Source: JAMIFV01 sp035906055 (GTDB taxonomy: Bacteria; Pseudomonadota; Alphaproteobacteria; Rickettsiales; JABCZZ01). Taken from it: 64,000 bases of DNA. Each line of letters opens with the position of its first letter. The first letter of the stretch is position 1. This document shows, one piece after another, positions 24,787 to 34,140 of the stretch. Made by a program: the position numbers and the translations under genes. The notes below the pieces were generated by a model, which had not been told where the DNA came from, searched no databases, and saw only the letters and a list, made by a program, of their open reading frames with translations. The stretch spans positions 16,287-80,286 of the forward strand of contig JAMIFV010000016.1 of the NCBI GenBank assembly GCA_035906055.1, read 5' to 3'.

Positions 24787-27700
24787 TCAATTCAAAGATT
24801 TTACAGGTTCATCCGGTGCGGTGAGTGTAGCAGCTTCGGATTTTCCCTTGGCCTCCTTCCTCGCATTATCAATGAAGGATTTCACCGTGCTGATGTCCTT
24901 ATCGAGGTTGGAGAGGTTATTGTAGTCGATGCTGCCCGATTCGCTGGTGATGAACAGGAAGCTTTCCTTATTGGGATTATTCTTCAGAAGAGGCGTGAAA
25001 TAATCCCTCAGATACTGGATCTGGCCGGAATCCTGTTCATAGACATATGCGGTGGCAAGCTTGAGCAGCACTTCGGACTCCGGCAGCGTCAGCGCGGCGC
25101 TGGGGTCGTTGCGGTTGCTGAGGATTTCCTCCGCCATGGCCACCACGTTGGGCCAGTCCCAGTTTGTCCAGTAGACTGACAGCCTGAGCAGGTTACCCTC
25201 CGCGCTGGCGTCGCTGCTGAGTACCTCAATGGCTTTATCAAGCTGCCCTTGCTGCGCCAGCGCCTGCGCGGTGAGGCGGATGCGCGAAAGCTGGATATCC
25301 GCACCAAGGTCGCCATAGCCGGATATTTTAAGTATCTCCAGCGCCTGTTTGGGCTGGCGGTTCATGAGGTATATCTCGGCCAGCCTTGCGCCGACGCGGC
25401 TGCGTTCGGCCCCCTGCAGGCGGTTTTTTATCTGGTGGCTGAGCAATTGCGACGCGCGTTCGAGCAGATCCATCTTCACCAGTCTTTCGGCAAGGTTGCG
25501 GATCATGAGGTCGCCTTCAGTGCCGGTGGGTACAAGGTCCCTGAATTCATAGAAAAGGGAGAGTCCTGTAAGCGGCGGCATTTCGCTGGCGGCACCTTTA
25601 TTGAACAGTTTCACGAATACGGATTGCATCTTGCGCGCGGTGGTGATGGCTTCAGGCATGTCGGAGTAATAGGCGACGATATCCCTCCATGCGCGCAGCG
25701 CCCTCACATAGTCTTTCTGCTCAAGATAAAGGTTGCCCAGCAGCGTGAGCACGTTGAGTTCCAGCGCGTCGCCGCGCCAGACGATGCGTAGTTTTTCAAG
25801 GCGTTTTACCGCTTCGTCATAGGGAATCTTTTCTTCGCGCAGGTACATGTTGACCAGCGAGAACTCCGCGCGCGCCCTTATCAGCGGGTCGTTCACATCG
25901 CCCGCCTGGCGTTCCCATATTTTGGCGGCTTCTTCTTCATCGCCGGTTTCCGAAAGTATCTTGGCGCGCATGAAGTCGAAATATTTCTTCACCGGCTCGT
26001 CCAGCGCGTCCTTCTGCAGTGCAAGAAACACGGCGCTGGCATGTTCGTAATGTTTACGCTCCACGAGCTTGTCCGTCACCAGAAGCGCCAGTTTCTGGAT
26101 AAAGGTGGGGGGATAATAGGCGATAGTGGTGTTGTAATACTTGCTGAAATCGAACGTATCCCTGCTTTCTCCCGTAGCCATGGCAATAAGGTCCTGCCAC
26201 ATTTTAACCTCAGGCAGGCCTGCCAGTTCTCCCGCTGTAAAATCGCGCTCCGCTTCGGGGTAACGCTGGCGGAAGAAATTGGCCGCGCCGCGCATGGTGG
26301 CGACCTTGTTTTCTTTGTAGAACGTATCGCTGCTGCGCAATATGTCGTTGGCCATGCCGTTGGCTTCGGCAAAAAGCCCTTCGGCGAGGAATATCTGCAG
26401 CAGGCGCAGGCGCGCTTTATTGGCAGCGTCCGGCTTGGCCGAATATATGGTTTTGAACAGGTCTTTCTGCGTCTGCACGAACTGTCTGGGATCATCCAGC
26501 TTCCACACGGCATAAGGAAACAATACCGGGGGGATCTTACGCGAGAGTGAAGCCGATTTGATGTCTTCCAGCTCTTTCTTGAATTCCGCCGAGATGGCGA
26601 GCCCATTGCCGGAAGTGATGCTGATGGCGTGGTCTTCCTGCGCCACGGCCACATCGTCGGTGATCTTGTGCACCACCACACCCTGCGCGGTTACCGGCAG
26701 CGCAAATTCAACGAACCTGCGTTCGGTATCAATACCGGTGCCAGCGCCTGATACCGGCACCATGTAGAGCGTAGCGCCGGTTTGCGGGTCGGATGCGGAA
26801 ACGACCTTGCCGGTTTTGGCGGCTTCAATGCTGATGCTGTTTTTGTTTTCTGCCGTAGTAAGCGAGGGTATCAGCAATTTGCCGGGGGAAGCAGGGCGTT
26901 CGGAGAGGATGAGGGCGAGTTTTCCATCCGCTTGCGCTGTTACATAGGGCTCTACCTGTTTGCCGGGGGCGATCTCAAGGATGCTGCCCTGCTGCGCCTG
27001 AATCACCTTTACCGGATAACTGAGTTGCCTGTTCTCATTCCTGAGCTGGCTTTCCGACAGTTTGAGTGTGTCGTCGGCGACGATCCATATATTCTGTCCC
27101 TGCGTGAACACCGCAACCGGGTCGTCAGCAAGCAGGGGCAGCATTATCTTCTCGCCCGTTATTTCCGCAGCGGGCATGGCCTGTGCTATCTGGGCAGCAC
27201 TGGCCGCAGGCAGAGGTTCAGCTTTCACGGCTGCTTCGGACTCCTCAGTATGCCCTGCGGCAGGGCTGAGCCGGGTAAGCGAGATATAGTCATCCACAAG
27301 CGCGGGGGAGGCGGCGATTTCGCTTTCCACTGGCTTGCTGAGCGGTGTGGCTGCCTCAGCAGGCGCAGGCACGGGAGCGGGCGGAATTGCCGTGGGGGAA
27401 AGCGAGGGTATGGCGACAGCGGCCACGGCGCTGGCTACCGGCGCGGCTACAGGCGCAAGGGGGGCGGCCACGGGGGCTAAGGATGTGGCGATCGTCGCTA
27501 AAGACGTCGCAGGAGCCGCCGGGGCGGGTTTGGTGAATGTTGGAGAGGCGGAAGCAACAGGAGGTGTTTTTTCGGCCTTTTTCTTCGGCTCTTTTTTAGC
27601 CGGATCCCTGGTCTTTTTTGACTTTCTGGATTCCGGCGGTGTCATCGTGCTGATGGGGCGCGGTTTTCTTGGTCTGGTTTTGAGGTCAACACCGTTCTTG

Positions 27701-28065
27701 GCGAAGTCTATGCCGTCACGTTTATACACCAGAAAGCTTTTGGCATCCGCCGGGTTGCTGAGCGTAAGCACCACGGTCCTGCCGCCGTTTTTAGATTCCA
27801 CTTCCCTGAGCACAGGCGTGAGCGCGGCGAGGGCACGGTCCCATTTGAGTTTTACCGGGTTTTTGAAATTGAGGATAACCTTGTCGTCACGCGTCTCGGT
27901 CTTGAAATCGACTTTGGAGCGTGAGTCCCAGCTGAATACGAGCTTTGCGCCTTTTTCCGTGATTTCAGAACTGACATAGCCGGTATCTTCAGCAAATGCC
28001 GCAGCCGTCATCCCCGACAGGATAAACAAAGATAAAGCCACGATTTTTGAAAGCCCTGCGCGCAT
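24787..28065 (-). CDS. Large exported TPR-repeat protein with AMIN-like N-terminus
   Basis: Of 1092 residues, 1-25 form a signal peptide. Residues about 28-130 form a beta-rich AMIN-like domain (VILNFKNPVKLKW, VVLTLSNP). Residues about 130-330 form a Pro/Ala/Val-rich, Lys-rich linker, and from about 480 to the end there are helical repeats of the TPR type (for example LLTLLGNLYLEQKDYVRALRAWRDI). The architecture suggests an envelope scaffold reaching into the periplasm. It lies directly after cheY-cheZ on the same strand, so a link to flagellar or polar function is possible but only inferred. Confidence 0.75.
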   Translation of the reverse strand: MRAGLSKIVALSLFILSGMTAAAFAEDTGYVSSEITEKGAKLVFSWDSRSKVDFKTETRDDKVILNFKNPVKLKWDRALAALTPVLREVESKNGGRTVVLTLSNPADAKSFLVYKRDGIDFAKNGVDLKTRPRKPRPISTMTPPESRKSKKTRDPAKKEPKKKAEKTPPVASASPTFTKPAPAAPATSLATIATSLAPVAAPLAPVAAPVASAVAAVAIPSLSPTAIPPAPVPAPAEAATPLSKPVESEIAASPALVDDYISLTRLSPAAGHTEESEAAVKAEPLPAASAAQIAQAMPAAEITGEKIMLPLLADDPVAVFTQGQNIWIVADDTLKLSESQLRNENRQLSYPVKVIQAQQGSILEIAPGKQVEPYVTAQADGKLALILSERPASPGKLLIPSLTTAENKNSISIEAAKTGKVVSASDPQTGATLYMVPVSGAGTGIDTERRFVEFALPVTAQGVVVHKITDDVAVAQEDHAISITSGNGLAISAEFKKELEDIKSASLSRKIPPVLFPYAVWKLDDPRQFVQTQKDLFKTIYSAKPDAANKARLRLLQIFLAEGLFAEANGMANDILRSSDTFYKENKVATMRGAANFFRQRYPEAERDFTAGELAGLPEVKMWQDLIAMATGESRDTFDFSKYYNTTIAYYPPTFIQKLALLVTDKLVERKHYEHASAVFLALQKDALDEPVKKYFDFMRAKILSETGDEEEAAKIWERQAGDVNDPLIRARAEFSLVNMYLREEKIPYDEAVKRLEKLRIVWRGDALELNVLTLLGNLYLEQKDYVRALRAWRDIVAYYSDMPEAITTARKMQSVFVKLFNKGAASEMPPLTGLSLFYEFRDLVPTGTEGDLMIRNLAERLVKMDLLERASQLLSHQIKNRLQGAERSRVGARLAEIYLMNRQPKQALEILKISGYGDLGADIQLSRIRLTAQALAQQGQLDKAIEVLSSDASAEGNLLRLSVYWTNWDWPNVVAMAEEILSNRNDPSAALTLPESEVLLKLATAYVYEQDSGQIQYLRDYFTPLLKNNPNKESFLFITSESGSIDYNNLSNLDKDISTVKSFIDNARKEAKGKSEAATLTAPDEPVKSLN

Positions 28066-28130
28066 ATGCTGCAGAGATTATTCCTCTGCGTGGTAAGCAG
28101 CAAGCGATAAATGAAAATTCGTTTTCCGGC

Positions 28131-28778
28131 TTAGTTACTTAGCTTGCCGAACATGGCGTCGATTTCGGCTTGTGAAGGGGCGTGTCCCGGAAGCTGCGGT
28201 CCGTTGAGCAGGCTGTCATCTTCCTTAGCGGCGGAGGTGATTGCTTCCGGTGCGATAGTGCCGTCGCTGGAGAACAGGCCAATGAGCTTGCGGATCTTTG
28301 CCTCGGTAAAATCAAGGGCCGTCATCACTTTTTTGATACGCTGGCCGGTCAGGTCCTGGAAGTTGCAGGCCTCATAGATGCGTGCGGTGATATCGGTGAT
28401 CTGGTTCTTCAGCGCGTCATCCGCTTTGGAAGCGCCGACCGTATTTTGTATCTCGTCGGCGGCGTCCATGATGGTATGGGCCGCTTCTTCGGTGGCTTTC
28501 ACCACGGCATCGAGCTGCACGGCGGCGCCGCCGATGGTATGCGTTTCTTCGGCACCGGGGGAGAGCGCCAGTATCTCGTTCTTGGTGGCCTGGATATGGT
28601 TGGCGATCTTGGTGATCTCGTCCCTGAGGAACACTTCGGTAGCGGAGCTGCCGGGAGTGATGGCGGAAACCAGCTTCTCAAGGATGCCGCTTACGTCTTC
28701 AATGGGGACCACGCCTTTTTCACCCTTGATGGTGGCGAGTTCCTGGGCGATGGTCGCGCGAAGGTCATTACTGGACAT
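28131..28778 (-). CDS. cheZ: CheZ-like chemotaxis protein phosphatase
   Basis: The 215-residue protein is mostly a long helical hairpin. The CheZ phosphatase signature is visible as YEACNFQDLTGQRIKKVM near residue 145, where Gln of FQDLTGQR is the catalytic residue type. The extreme C-terminus, SQAEIDAMFGKL, is an amphipathic CheY-binding peptide resembling the N-terminal FliM peptide. It should dephosphorylate the CheY encoded 17 bases upstream. CheZ is uncommon in alphaproteobacteria, which makes the pairing useful for taxonomy. Confidence 0.88.
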   Translation of the reverse strand: MSSNDLRATIAQELATIKGEKGVVPIEDVSGILEKLVSAITPGSSATEVFLRDEITKIANHIQATKNEILALSPGAEETHTIGGAAVQLDAVVKATEEAAHTIMDAADEIQNTVGASKADDALKNQITDITARIYEACNFQDLTGQRIKKVMTALDFTEAKIRKLIGLFSSDGTIAPEAITSAAKEDDSLLNGPQLPGHAPSQAEIDAMFGKLSN

Positions 28779-28795
28779 GGGGAGCGTCTCTGTTG

Positions 28796-29182
28796 TTAGA
28801 ACTGGCCAAGCACTGCGGTAAGCTTAGACTTAAGCGTTTCCGCGTTGAACGGCTTGACGATATAGTTGCTCACGCCTGCCTTAACGGCGGCGGCCACGTT
28901 CTCGGCCTTGCTTTCAGCGGTGATGAGGATGAAAGGCACAGCCTTGTATTTTTCGTCGGCGCGCACGTTTTTCAGCAGGTCGAAACCGGTCATCGGCTCC
29001 ATGTTCCAGTCGGAGATAACGAGGCCGTAGGTCTTCTCCTTGAGCTTCTCTAACGCCATGGTGCCGTCGGTCGCTTCATCGACGTTTTCAAAGCCGATCT
29101 GCTTGAGAAGGTTGCGGATGATACGCAGCATGGTCTTGTAATCATCCACAATAAGGATATTCATGTTTTTATCGACAGCCAT
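28796..29182 (-). CDS. cheY: CheY-like single-domain response regulator
   Basis: A receiver domain alone, 128 residues. The acidic pocket is in NILIVDDYKTM, the phospho-acceptor Asp in GLVISDWNMEP, Thr in FILITAES, and Lys in NYIVKPFNAETL. It heads the cheY-cheZ-TPR cluster. No cheA is in the window, so the phosphodonor kinase is elsewhere. The gene is probably involved in flagellar switch control. Confidence 0.93.
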   Translation of the reverse strand: MAVDKNMNILIVDDYKTMLRIIRNLLKQIGFENVDEATDGTMALEKLKEKTYGLVISDWNMEPMTGFDLLKNVRADEKYKAVPFILITAESKAENVAAAVKAGVSNYIVKPFNAETLKSKLTAVLGQF

Positions 29183-29257
29183 AGTTACTCCAGAAAGACA
29201 AAAAATAACGGTTTCAATTGAGGTTACTTTAGGGAATAATATTTAAGGCTTGGTTAA

Positions 29258-29400
29258 GAACCTGTTCATCATCTCTGCTGTGGCTGGCTGCAACCAGTGA
29301 TTTTCTGCGATCCGCTACTCATGTACCGCTATGTACATTGCGTTGCGGTTCTTAAAAATCCCTGTTTTCGCTACGCCCCAGCGAAATCATGAACAGGCTC
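29258..29400. repeat. MITE-like element with 18-base terminal inverted repeats
   Basis: The left arm GAACCTGTTCATCATCTC (29258-29275) matches the reverse complement of the right arm (29383-29400) at 15 of 18 bases. The core includes CTCATGTACCGCTATGTACA, also seen in a variant form in the element at 38331. It contains no ORF. It lies between cheY and iscX. Confidence 0.65.
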
Positions 29401-29451
29401 CGAGTGAATAGTTGTATTTTTGCACCAATTTTTAAGGATTGCAGAGGGGTT

Positions 29452-29646
29452 ATGCGGTGGACGGACGTGCGGGAAATAGCGATTGCGCTTGAGGATGCGC
29501 ACCCGGAAAAGGACAATGTGAACCTTCGTTTCACCGACCTGCGCGGCTGGGTTCTGGCGCTGCCGGGTTTTGCCGACAAGCCCGACGGCTGTAATGAAAA
29601 GATACTGGAAGCTATCCAGTCCTGCTGGATTGAAGAACGTGACTGA
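29452..29646 (+). CDS. iscX: Iron-sulfur cluster assembly accessory protein IscX
   Basis: A 64-residue acidic protein with the IscX (YfhJ) pattern: MRWTDVREIAIALEDAHP, then VNLRFTDLRGWVLALPGF, then CNEKILEAIQSCWIEERD. IscX binds IscS and frataxin-like CyaY and modulates Fe-S assembly. ATG 29452 follows gcagaggggt; a longer upstream frame from 29389 runs into the MITE-like element and is rejected. It overlaps tsaE (GTGACTGA). It stands alone here; no isc operon is in the window. Confidence 0.9.
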   Translation: MRWTDVREIAIALEDAHPEKDNVNLRFTDLRGWVLALPGFADKPDGCNEKILEAIQSCWIEERD

Positions 29647-30139
29647 ACTTCAAAAACTGCCCCATATTAAGACAATAGAAGGCCTCACGTTACATGCGTC
29701 GGGTGAAATTGCCGCAGCGATAGCCATGCTTCTGATTGCAGGCGACTTGGTGACGCTGCGCGGCGAGGTGGGGGCAGGCAAAACCAGTTTTGCGCAGAAG
29801 CTTATTTACGCGCTGGCCCCGGATGCGGGCGATGTGACCAGCCCTACCTTCAACCTCATGCAATCCTATGATGTTACGCTTGCCTCAGGGCAAGGGGATA
29901 TCCTCTGGCATCTGGACCTTTACCGGCTGGAAGAGGCAAGCGAGGCTGCGGCGCTGGGACTCGATGAACTGGAAGCGCATATCATGCTCATCGAATGGCC
30001 GGAAATAATCGAGAAGCAGTTACCCGGAGCAAGGCTGGATATTTATTTTACGTTTGGCGATGACGCGGAAAAGCGCACGCTGCTATTGCATGGAAACGAG
30101 GGCTGGCGAAAACGGCTTGGCGCATTACGTGCGGCATGA
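29639..30139 (+). CDS. tsaE: tRNA threonylcarbamoyladenosine biosynthesis ATPase TsaE
   Basis: A 166-residue P-loop protein with Walker A GEVGAGKTSFAQ, the switch region VTSPTFNLMQSY, and the WHLDLYRL and LIEWPE motifs typical of TsaE. TsaE works with TsaB and TsaD to place t6A on ANN-decoding tRNAs. The GTG start at 29639 overlaps the end of iscX. It is followed by amgK and murU, the usual order in many proteobacteria. Confidence 0.93.
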   Translation: MTELQKLPHIKTIEGLTLHASGEIAAAIAMLLIAGDLVTLRGEVGAGKTSFAQKLIYALAPDAGDVTSPTFNLMQSYDVTLASGQGDILWHLDLYRLEEASEAAALGLDELEAHIMLIEWPEIIEKQLPGARLDIYFTFGDDAEKRTLLLHGNEGWRKRLGALRAA

Positions 30140-30157
30140 CAGAAAGAGAATAGGCTT

Positions 30158-31180
30158 ATGACACGTTCTGAACAGATCAATGCATTTCTTGCCTCTGCCG
30201 GATGGGGCAGTGCCTCGCGTGTGCCGCTCGCGGGCGATGCGTCTTTCCGCCGTTATGAACGGGTGCATATGGACGGCAAACAGGCCGTGCTGATGGATGC
30301 GCCGCCGCCGCAAGAGGACGTGCGGCCATTCATCCGGGCGGGCGAGGCCTTGCAGGCGCTGGCCTTAAGTGCTCCGCGCATATTGCATGCGGATGTGGAG
30401 AAGGGGTTTTTGCTGCTGGAAGATTTAGGCGACGATCTTTATTCCCGCGTGCTGCGTGAAAACCCGGAACCGGAGCTGGAGCTTTACCGCGAAGCATCGC
30501 GCGTGCTGGAGCAATTATATCATGAAGAACATAAAGCGGAGCTTTCCGCGTTCCCGGCATATGATGAGGCGTTGCTCCTGCGCGAATGTATGCTGCTGGC
30601 CGAGTGGTTCCTGCCTGCCGTGATGAAGCAGGAGCAGGCGGCAACGCTTGCCGAAGAATACCGCCAGCTATGGATGAAGCTGCTGAAGGCGTTGCCGCCG
30701 CTGAAGCCCGTGCTGGTGATGCGTGACTATCACGCCGACAACCTGCTGTGGATGCCTGAACGCGAAGGCACGCGAAAAGTCGGCCTGCTGGATTTTCAGG
30801 ATGCGGTAGCCGGTTCGCCTGCGTATGATATGGTTTCGTTCCTTGAAGATGCGCGGCGCGATGTGTCCAGTGCCACGGTCGCCGCCATAATCGAACAATA
30901 TGTGAATTCCACAGGTATAAGGAAGGATGACTTCATGACGTCGTATGCGCTACTGGGGGCGCAGCGCAACTGCAAGATCATCGGCATCTTCGTGCGTTTG
31001 TGCGTGCGTGACGGTAAGCAGAATTACCTCTCTTTCCTGCCGCGCGTGTGGGGGCATTTGCAGGCTGACCTGAAGCACCCGCAGATGAAAGAGCTGGCGC
31101 AGTGGATGGATAAACATATTAAACCGCAATGGCGCGGGGTGATCAGTGCGCAACCTGCAAAGAAACAGGCGAGCGCATGA
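30158..31180 (+). CDS. amgK: N-acetylmuramate/N-acetylglucosamine anomeric kinase (AmgK)
   Basis: The 340-residue aminoglycoside-phosphotransferase-fold enzyme shows the Brenner motif MRDYHADNLLWM and the metal motif GLLDFQDAV. The context is decisive: it sits between tsaE and murU, as in Pseudomonas and many alphaproteobacteria. AmgK phosphorylates MurNAc at the anomeric position in the peptidoglycan recycling route that bypasses de novo UDP-MurNAc synthesis and confers fosfomycin tolerance. Its stop overlaps the murU start (ATGA). Confidence 0.85.
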   Translation: MTRSEQINAFLASAGWGSASRVPLAGDASFRRYERVHMDGKQAVLMDAPPPQEDVRPFIRAGEALQALALSAPRILHADVEKGFLLLEDLGDDLYSRVLRENPEPELELYREASRVLEQLYHEEHKAELSAFPAYDEALLLRECMLLAEWFLPAVMKQEQAATLAEEYRQLWMKLLKALPPLKPVLVMRDYHADNLLWMPEREGTRKVGLLDFQDAVAGSPAYDMVSFLEDARRDVSSATVAAIIEQYVNSTGIRKDDFMTSYALLGAQRNCKIIGIFVRLCVRDGKQNYLSFLPRVWGHLQADLKHPQMKELAQWMDKHIKPQWRGVISAQPAKKQASA

Positions 31181-31887
31181 GCATGGTAGTCACCAAAGGC
31201 ATGGTGCTGGCGGCGGGCAGGGGCGAGCGCATGCGCCCGCTGACCGACCATATGCCAAAGCCCATGATAGAAGTGGCGGGGCGCTGTATGGCCGACCGCG
31301 CTATCGACCGGCTACTGGAAGCCCGCGTTACTGATATAGTGGTGAACACATCCTATAAGGCTGAGATGCTCGAAGCGCATCTGGGAAAACGCGGCAATAT
31401 AACCTTCTCGCGTGAGGAAACGGCGCTGGAAACCGGCGGCGGCATAGCCAGGGCGCTGCCGCATTTCGGGCAGGAGCCGTTCTTCGTGGTGAATGGCGAC
31501 ATTATCTGGCTGGATACAAAACAACCTGCATTGCTGCGTCTGGCGGCGTCATGGGATGATAATGTGGACGCGGTGCTGCTACTGCACCCGACCGGAAAAG
31601 CGGTTGGTTATGCCGGTGCAGGTGACTTTTTTTATGATGATAAAGGTTTTGCGCGCAGAGGAAGCAATGCTTCAGCGCCTTATGTTTTCGCTGGCGTTCA
31701 GTTGCTGCATCCAAGATTGTTCAGGGATGTGCCGCAGGGGGCCTTCTCCATGAACCTGCTATATGACCGGCTTATCAGCGCATCCCCGCAGCGGATTAAA
31801 GGGGTGATTCATGACGGAGAGTGGCTGCATGTGGGAGATGTGGGCGGTAAACAAAAGGCAGAAGCGATTCTCAGTTCTTTGAAATAA
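31177..31887 (+). CDS. murU: N-acetylmuramate-1-phosphate uridylyltransferase (MurU)
   Basis: The 236-residue nucleotidyltransferase has the signature GMVLAAGRGERMRPLTDHMPKPM near the N-terminus, VNGDIIW for the metal-binding Asp, and EWLHVGD at the C-terminus. MurU converts MurNAc-1-phosphate and UTP to UDP-MurNAc. The start codon overlaps the amgK stop, so kinase and uridylyltransferase are made together, a recycling pair. Confidence 0.9.
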   Translation: MSMVVTKGMVLAAGRGERMRPLTDHMPKPMIEVAGRCMADRAIDRLLEARVTDIVVNTSYKAEMLEAHLGKRGNITFSREETALETGGGIARALPHFGQEPFFVVNGDIIWLDTKQPALLRLAASWDDNVDAVLLLHPTGKAVGYAGAGDFFYDDKGFARRGSNASAPYVFAGVQLLHPRLFRDVPQGAFSMNLLYDRLISASPQRIKGVIHDGEWLHVGDVGGKQKAEAILSSLK

Positions 31888-31889
31888 TT

Positions 31890-32090
31890 GTCATGCCGTA
31901 CAAGCGGTCAGTAGACCGCGCGATACGGTATCTATATTTCATCCGCAAGGAAGAAACATGACGCGGCAGCAGGCGCGTCGTGTACGATACTTCTCACACA
32001 GCAGGTCTGCTGACCTGCTACTACACGTTCCAGCATGTGAAAGATGGATTCCAGATAAGCTCGCCTGCTGACTCGCTTTCTGGAATGACA
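31890..32090. repeat. Composite palindromic repeat region after murU
   Basis: The ends carry ATTGTCAT and ATGACAAT in inverted orientation. Inside, GATTCCAGATAAGC (32047-32061) pairs with GCTTTCTGGAATG (32075-32087). No gene or convincing ORF is present. It separates the convergent murU and sterol-desaturase-like genes and may act as a hairpin barrier. Confidence 0.55.
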
Positions 32091-32093
32091 ATT

Positions 32094-32897
32094 TTAAGGT
32101 TGTTTCCTGAACGGATAGGCCAACTGCCCGGTGATATGGTCGGGCACGGGATCGCCTTCAATGCCGAACACTTCCGGCTGTTTGCCCTTGGGCATGTAGA
32201 ATGTGCCGAACATCACATCGAGGAAGGAGAAGGTCGGCGCGAAGTTCATGTTGCCGCCTTCGCTGGGGTAGGTATGGTGCCAGCGGTGGAACACGGGGCT
32301 GGCGAGGAAATATTTGAACGGCCCGAACGTCCACGGTACGTTGGCATGCACCAGCGGCGAGAAGATGGCGTTGAAAGGTATCAGCAGCAGGAACGCTTCG
32401 ACGCGGAAGCCCATGCACAATACCAGCGCGTTTACCGATGTGGAATAAAGGATGATATTCACCGGATGGAAGCGTGCCGACGAAAGCCAGTCCACATGTT
32501 TGGAAGAATGATGGATGGCGTGGTACTTCCACAACGGGTCGCGGTGGAAAAGACGGTGCAGCCAGTATTGGAAGAAATCGGAAACGAGCAGGATCAGGAA
32601 AGCCTGCACGAGTATGGGCAGCGTGGCGAGGCTGCTCTCACCGGCAAGGTTCATGTAGCGCACGACGGCGACAGTGCCCAGGAACCCGATGAAGAACCGC
32701 AGCAGCGGATTGTAGAAGAACGGGCCGACAAAGAAGTAAAACATGTCAGCCTTCATGTCCTTGCGGAACAAGGGCTGCGTTTTTTTATCGGGCAATGCGT
32801 AGGAGAGGGGGATGAAGATGATAAGCGAAATGAGAAACCACTTCGCTATATCTAGGAACATGTGTACGAGGGGGTGGATCTGTGCCGTTTCTTCCAT
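32094..32897 (-). CDS. Sterol desaturase / fatty acid hydroxylase superfamily protein
   Basis: This 267-residue membrane protein has about four hydrophobic segments and the conserved histidine clusters HRLFH, HAIHHSSKHVDW and HRWHHTYPSEGG of the di-iron hydroxylase superfamily. Bacterial members hydroxylate fatty acids, sphingolipids or carotenoids, or desaturate sterols. The substrate is unknown. It follows metZ by 13 bases on the same strand, so it may share its mRNA. Confidence 0.82.
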   Translation of the reverse strand: MEETAQIHPLVHMFLDIAKWFLISLIIFIPLSYALPDKKTQPLFRKDMKADMFYFFVGPFFYNPLLRFFIGFLGTVAVVRYMNLAGESSLATLPILVQAFLILLVSDFFQYWLHRLFHRDPLWKYHAIHHSSKHVDWLSSARFHPVNIILYSTSVNALVLCMGFRVEAFLLLIPFNAIFSPLVHANVPWTFGPFKYFLASPVFHRWHHTYPSEGGNMNFAPTFSFLDVMFGTFYMPKGKQPEVFGIEGDPVPDHITGQLAYPFRKQP

Positions 32898-32910
32898 AAT
32901 TAGAACGATT

Positions 32911-34098
32911 CTAACCTAAAGCCTGCTTAATATCAGCAATTAAATCGTCCGGATCTTCAATGCCTGAGGAAATTCTTATAAGTGAGTCACTTACGCCCAT
33001 TTTGGCGCGTTCCGCAGGCCCGATATTAAAGTGTGTGGTGGAAGCCGGATGCGTGGCAAGGCTCTTGGCGTCGCCTAGGTTATTGGAAATGTCGATGATG
33101 CCCAGCTTATTCATAAAGCTGAATGCCGCCTTCTTTCCGCCCTTCGCCTCGAACGCCACCAGCGGGCCGCCCTTCTTCATCTGCTTTTTGGCCACGCTGT
33201 AATGCTGGTGGCTGGCAAGGCCGGGGTAAATAACGCGTGTAATCCTGGGGTGCTTTTCCAGCCACTTGGCAATGGCCAGCGCATTGCTGCAATGGCGCTC
33301 CACACGCAGCTCCAGCGTTTCAAGCCCTTTGAGTATCACCCATGCATTGAACGGGCTGAGCGACGGGCCGGTATGGCGGTGGAACGGCATCAGCTTTTCT
33401 TCGATGAACTGCTTCGTGGAAAGCACCGCACCGCCAAGGCTGCGGCCTTGCCCGTCAATATGCTTGGTGGTGGAATAGACCACGATATCCGCGCCCAGTT
33501 CCAGCGGATGCTGCAGCAGCGGGGTAGAGAACACGTTGTCGACGATAAGCTTTGCACCGGCTTTTTTGCACAGCTTCGCGACGGCGGCGATGTCCACGAT
33601 ATCGAGCGTGGGATTGGCGGGCGTTTCGATGAATGCCAGCGCCGTGTTTTTGCGGAAGGCTTGCTTCCACTGGCCGTGGTCGGCACCGTCCACGAGGGTA
33701 TATTCAATGCCGAAGCGCGGCAATATCTGCGTGATGATGTAATGGCATGAACCGAACAGCACGCGGCTTGCCACCACATGGTCGCCTGCCTTGAGCTGGC
33801 ACATCATGGAAGAGAACACGGCGGCCATGCCGCTGGCTACCACGCAGGCGCGCTCAGCGCCTTCCATCAACGCGAGGCGGTCTTCCAGCATGGCGCAGGT
33901 GGGGTTGGCGTAGCGCGAGTAAACAAAGCCCGGTTCCGTGCCGTTAAAGCGGTTTTCTGCTGTTTCGGCAGAATCATAGCAGAAGCCGGAATTCATGAAG
34001 ATGGCTTCGCTTGTCTCGCCGAACTGGCTGCGGCGGGTGCCGCCGCGCACGAGTTTAGTGGCTAATTTCCATGATTTTGGGTCTTGTTTCTTATGCAT
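32911..34098 (-). CDS. metZ: O-succinylhomoserine sulfhydrylase
   Basis: The 395-residue PLP enzyme of the Cys/Met metabolism family has its PLP lysine in VYSTTKHIDGQGR. The N-terminus KLATKLVRGGTRRSQFGETSEAIFM matches MetZ. It makes homocysteine from succinyl- or acetylhomoserine and sulfide. ATG 34098 is chosen; a longer frame reaching 34350 overlaps the divergent queE and has no family similarity. It is divergent from queE with only 42 bases between starts. Confidence 0.9.
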   Translation of the reverse strand: MHKKQDPKSWKLATKLVRGGTRRSQFGETSEAIFMNSGFCYDSAETAENRFNGTEPGFVYSRYANPTCAMLEDRLALMEGAERACVVASGMAAVFSSMMCQLKAGDHVVASRVLFGSCHYIITQILPRFGIEYTLVDGADHGQWKQAFRKNTALAFIETPANPTLDIVDIAAVAKLCKKAGAKLIVDNVFSTPLLQHPLELGADIVVYSTTKHIDGQGRSLGGAVLSTKQFIEEKLMPFHRHTGPSLSPFNAWVILKGLETLELRVERHCSNALAIAKWLEKHPRITRVIYPGLASHQHYSVAKKQMKKGGPLVAFEAKGGKKAAFSFMNKLGIIDISNNLGDAKSLATHPASTTHFNIGPAERAKMGVSDSLIRISSGIEDPDDLIADIKQALG

Positions 34099-34140
34099 TG
34101 CTGAGAGATAAAGCAGCATCAGGCTATAAGCAACGGATTT

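Noticed and set aside
31980..32855. Long plus-strand frame of 291 codons
   Set aside because: It runs antisense to the sterol-desaturase-like gene, which has all histidine boxes; the plus frame has no family similarity and begins in repeat DNA.
34099..34140. SAM-II riboswitch ahead of metZ
   Set aside because: Only 42 bases separate the divergent starts and no SAM-II pattern is seen.
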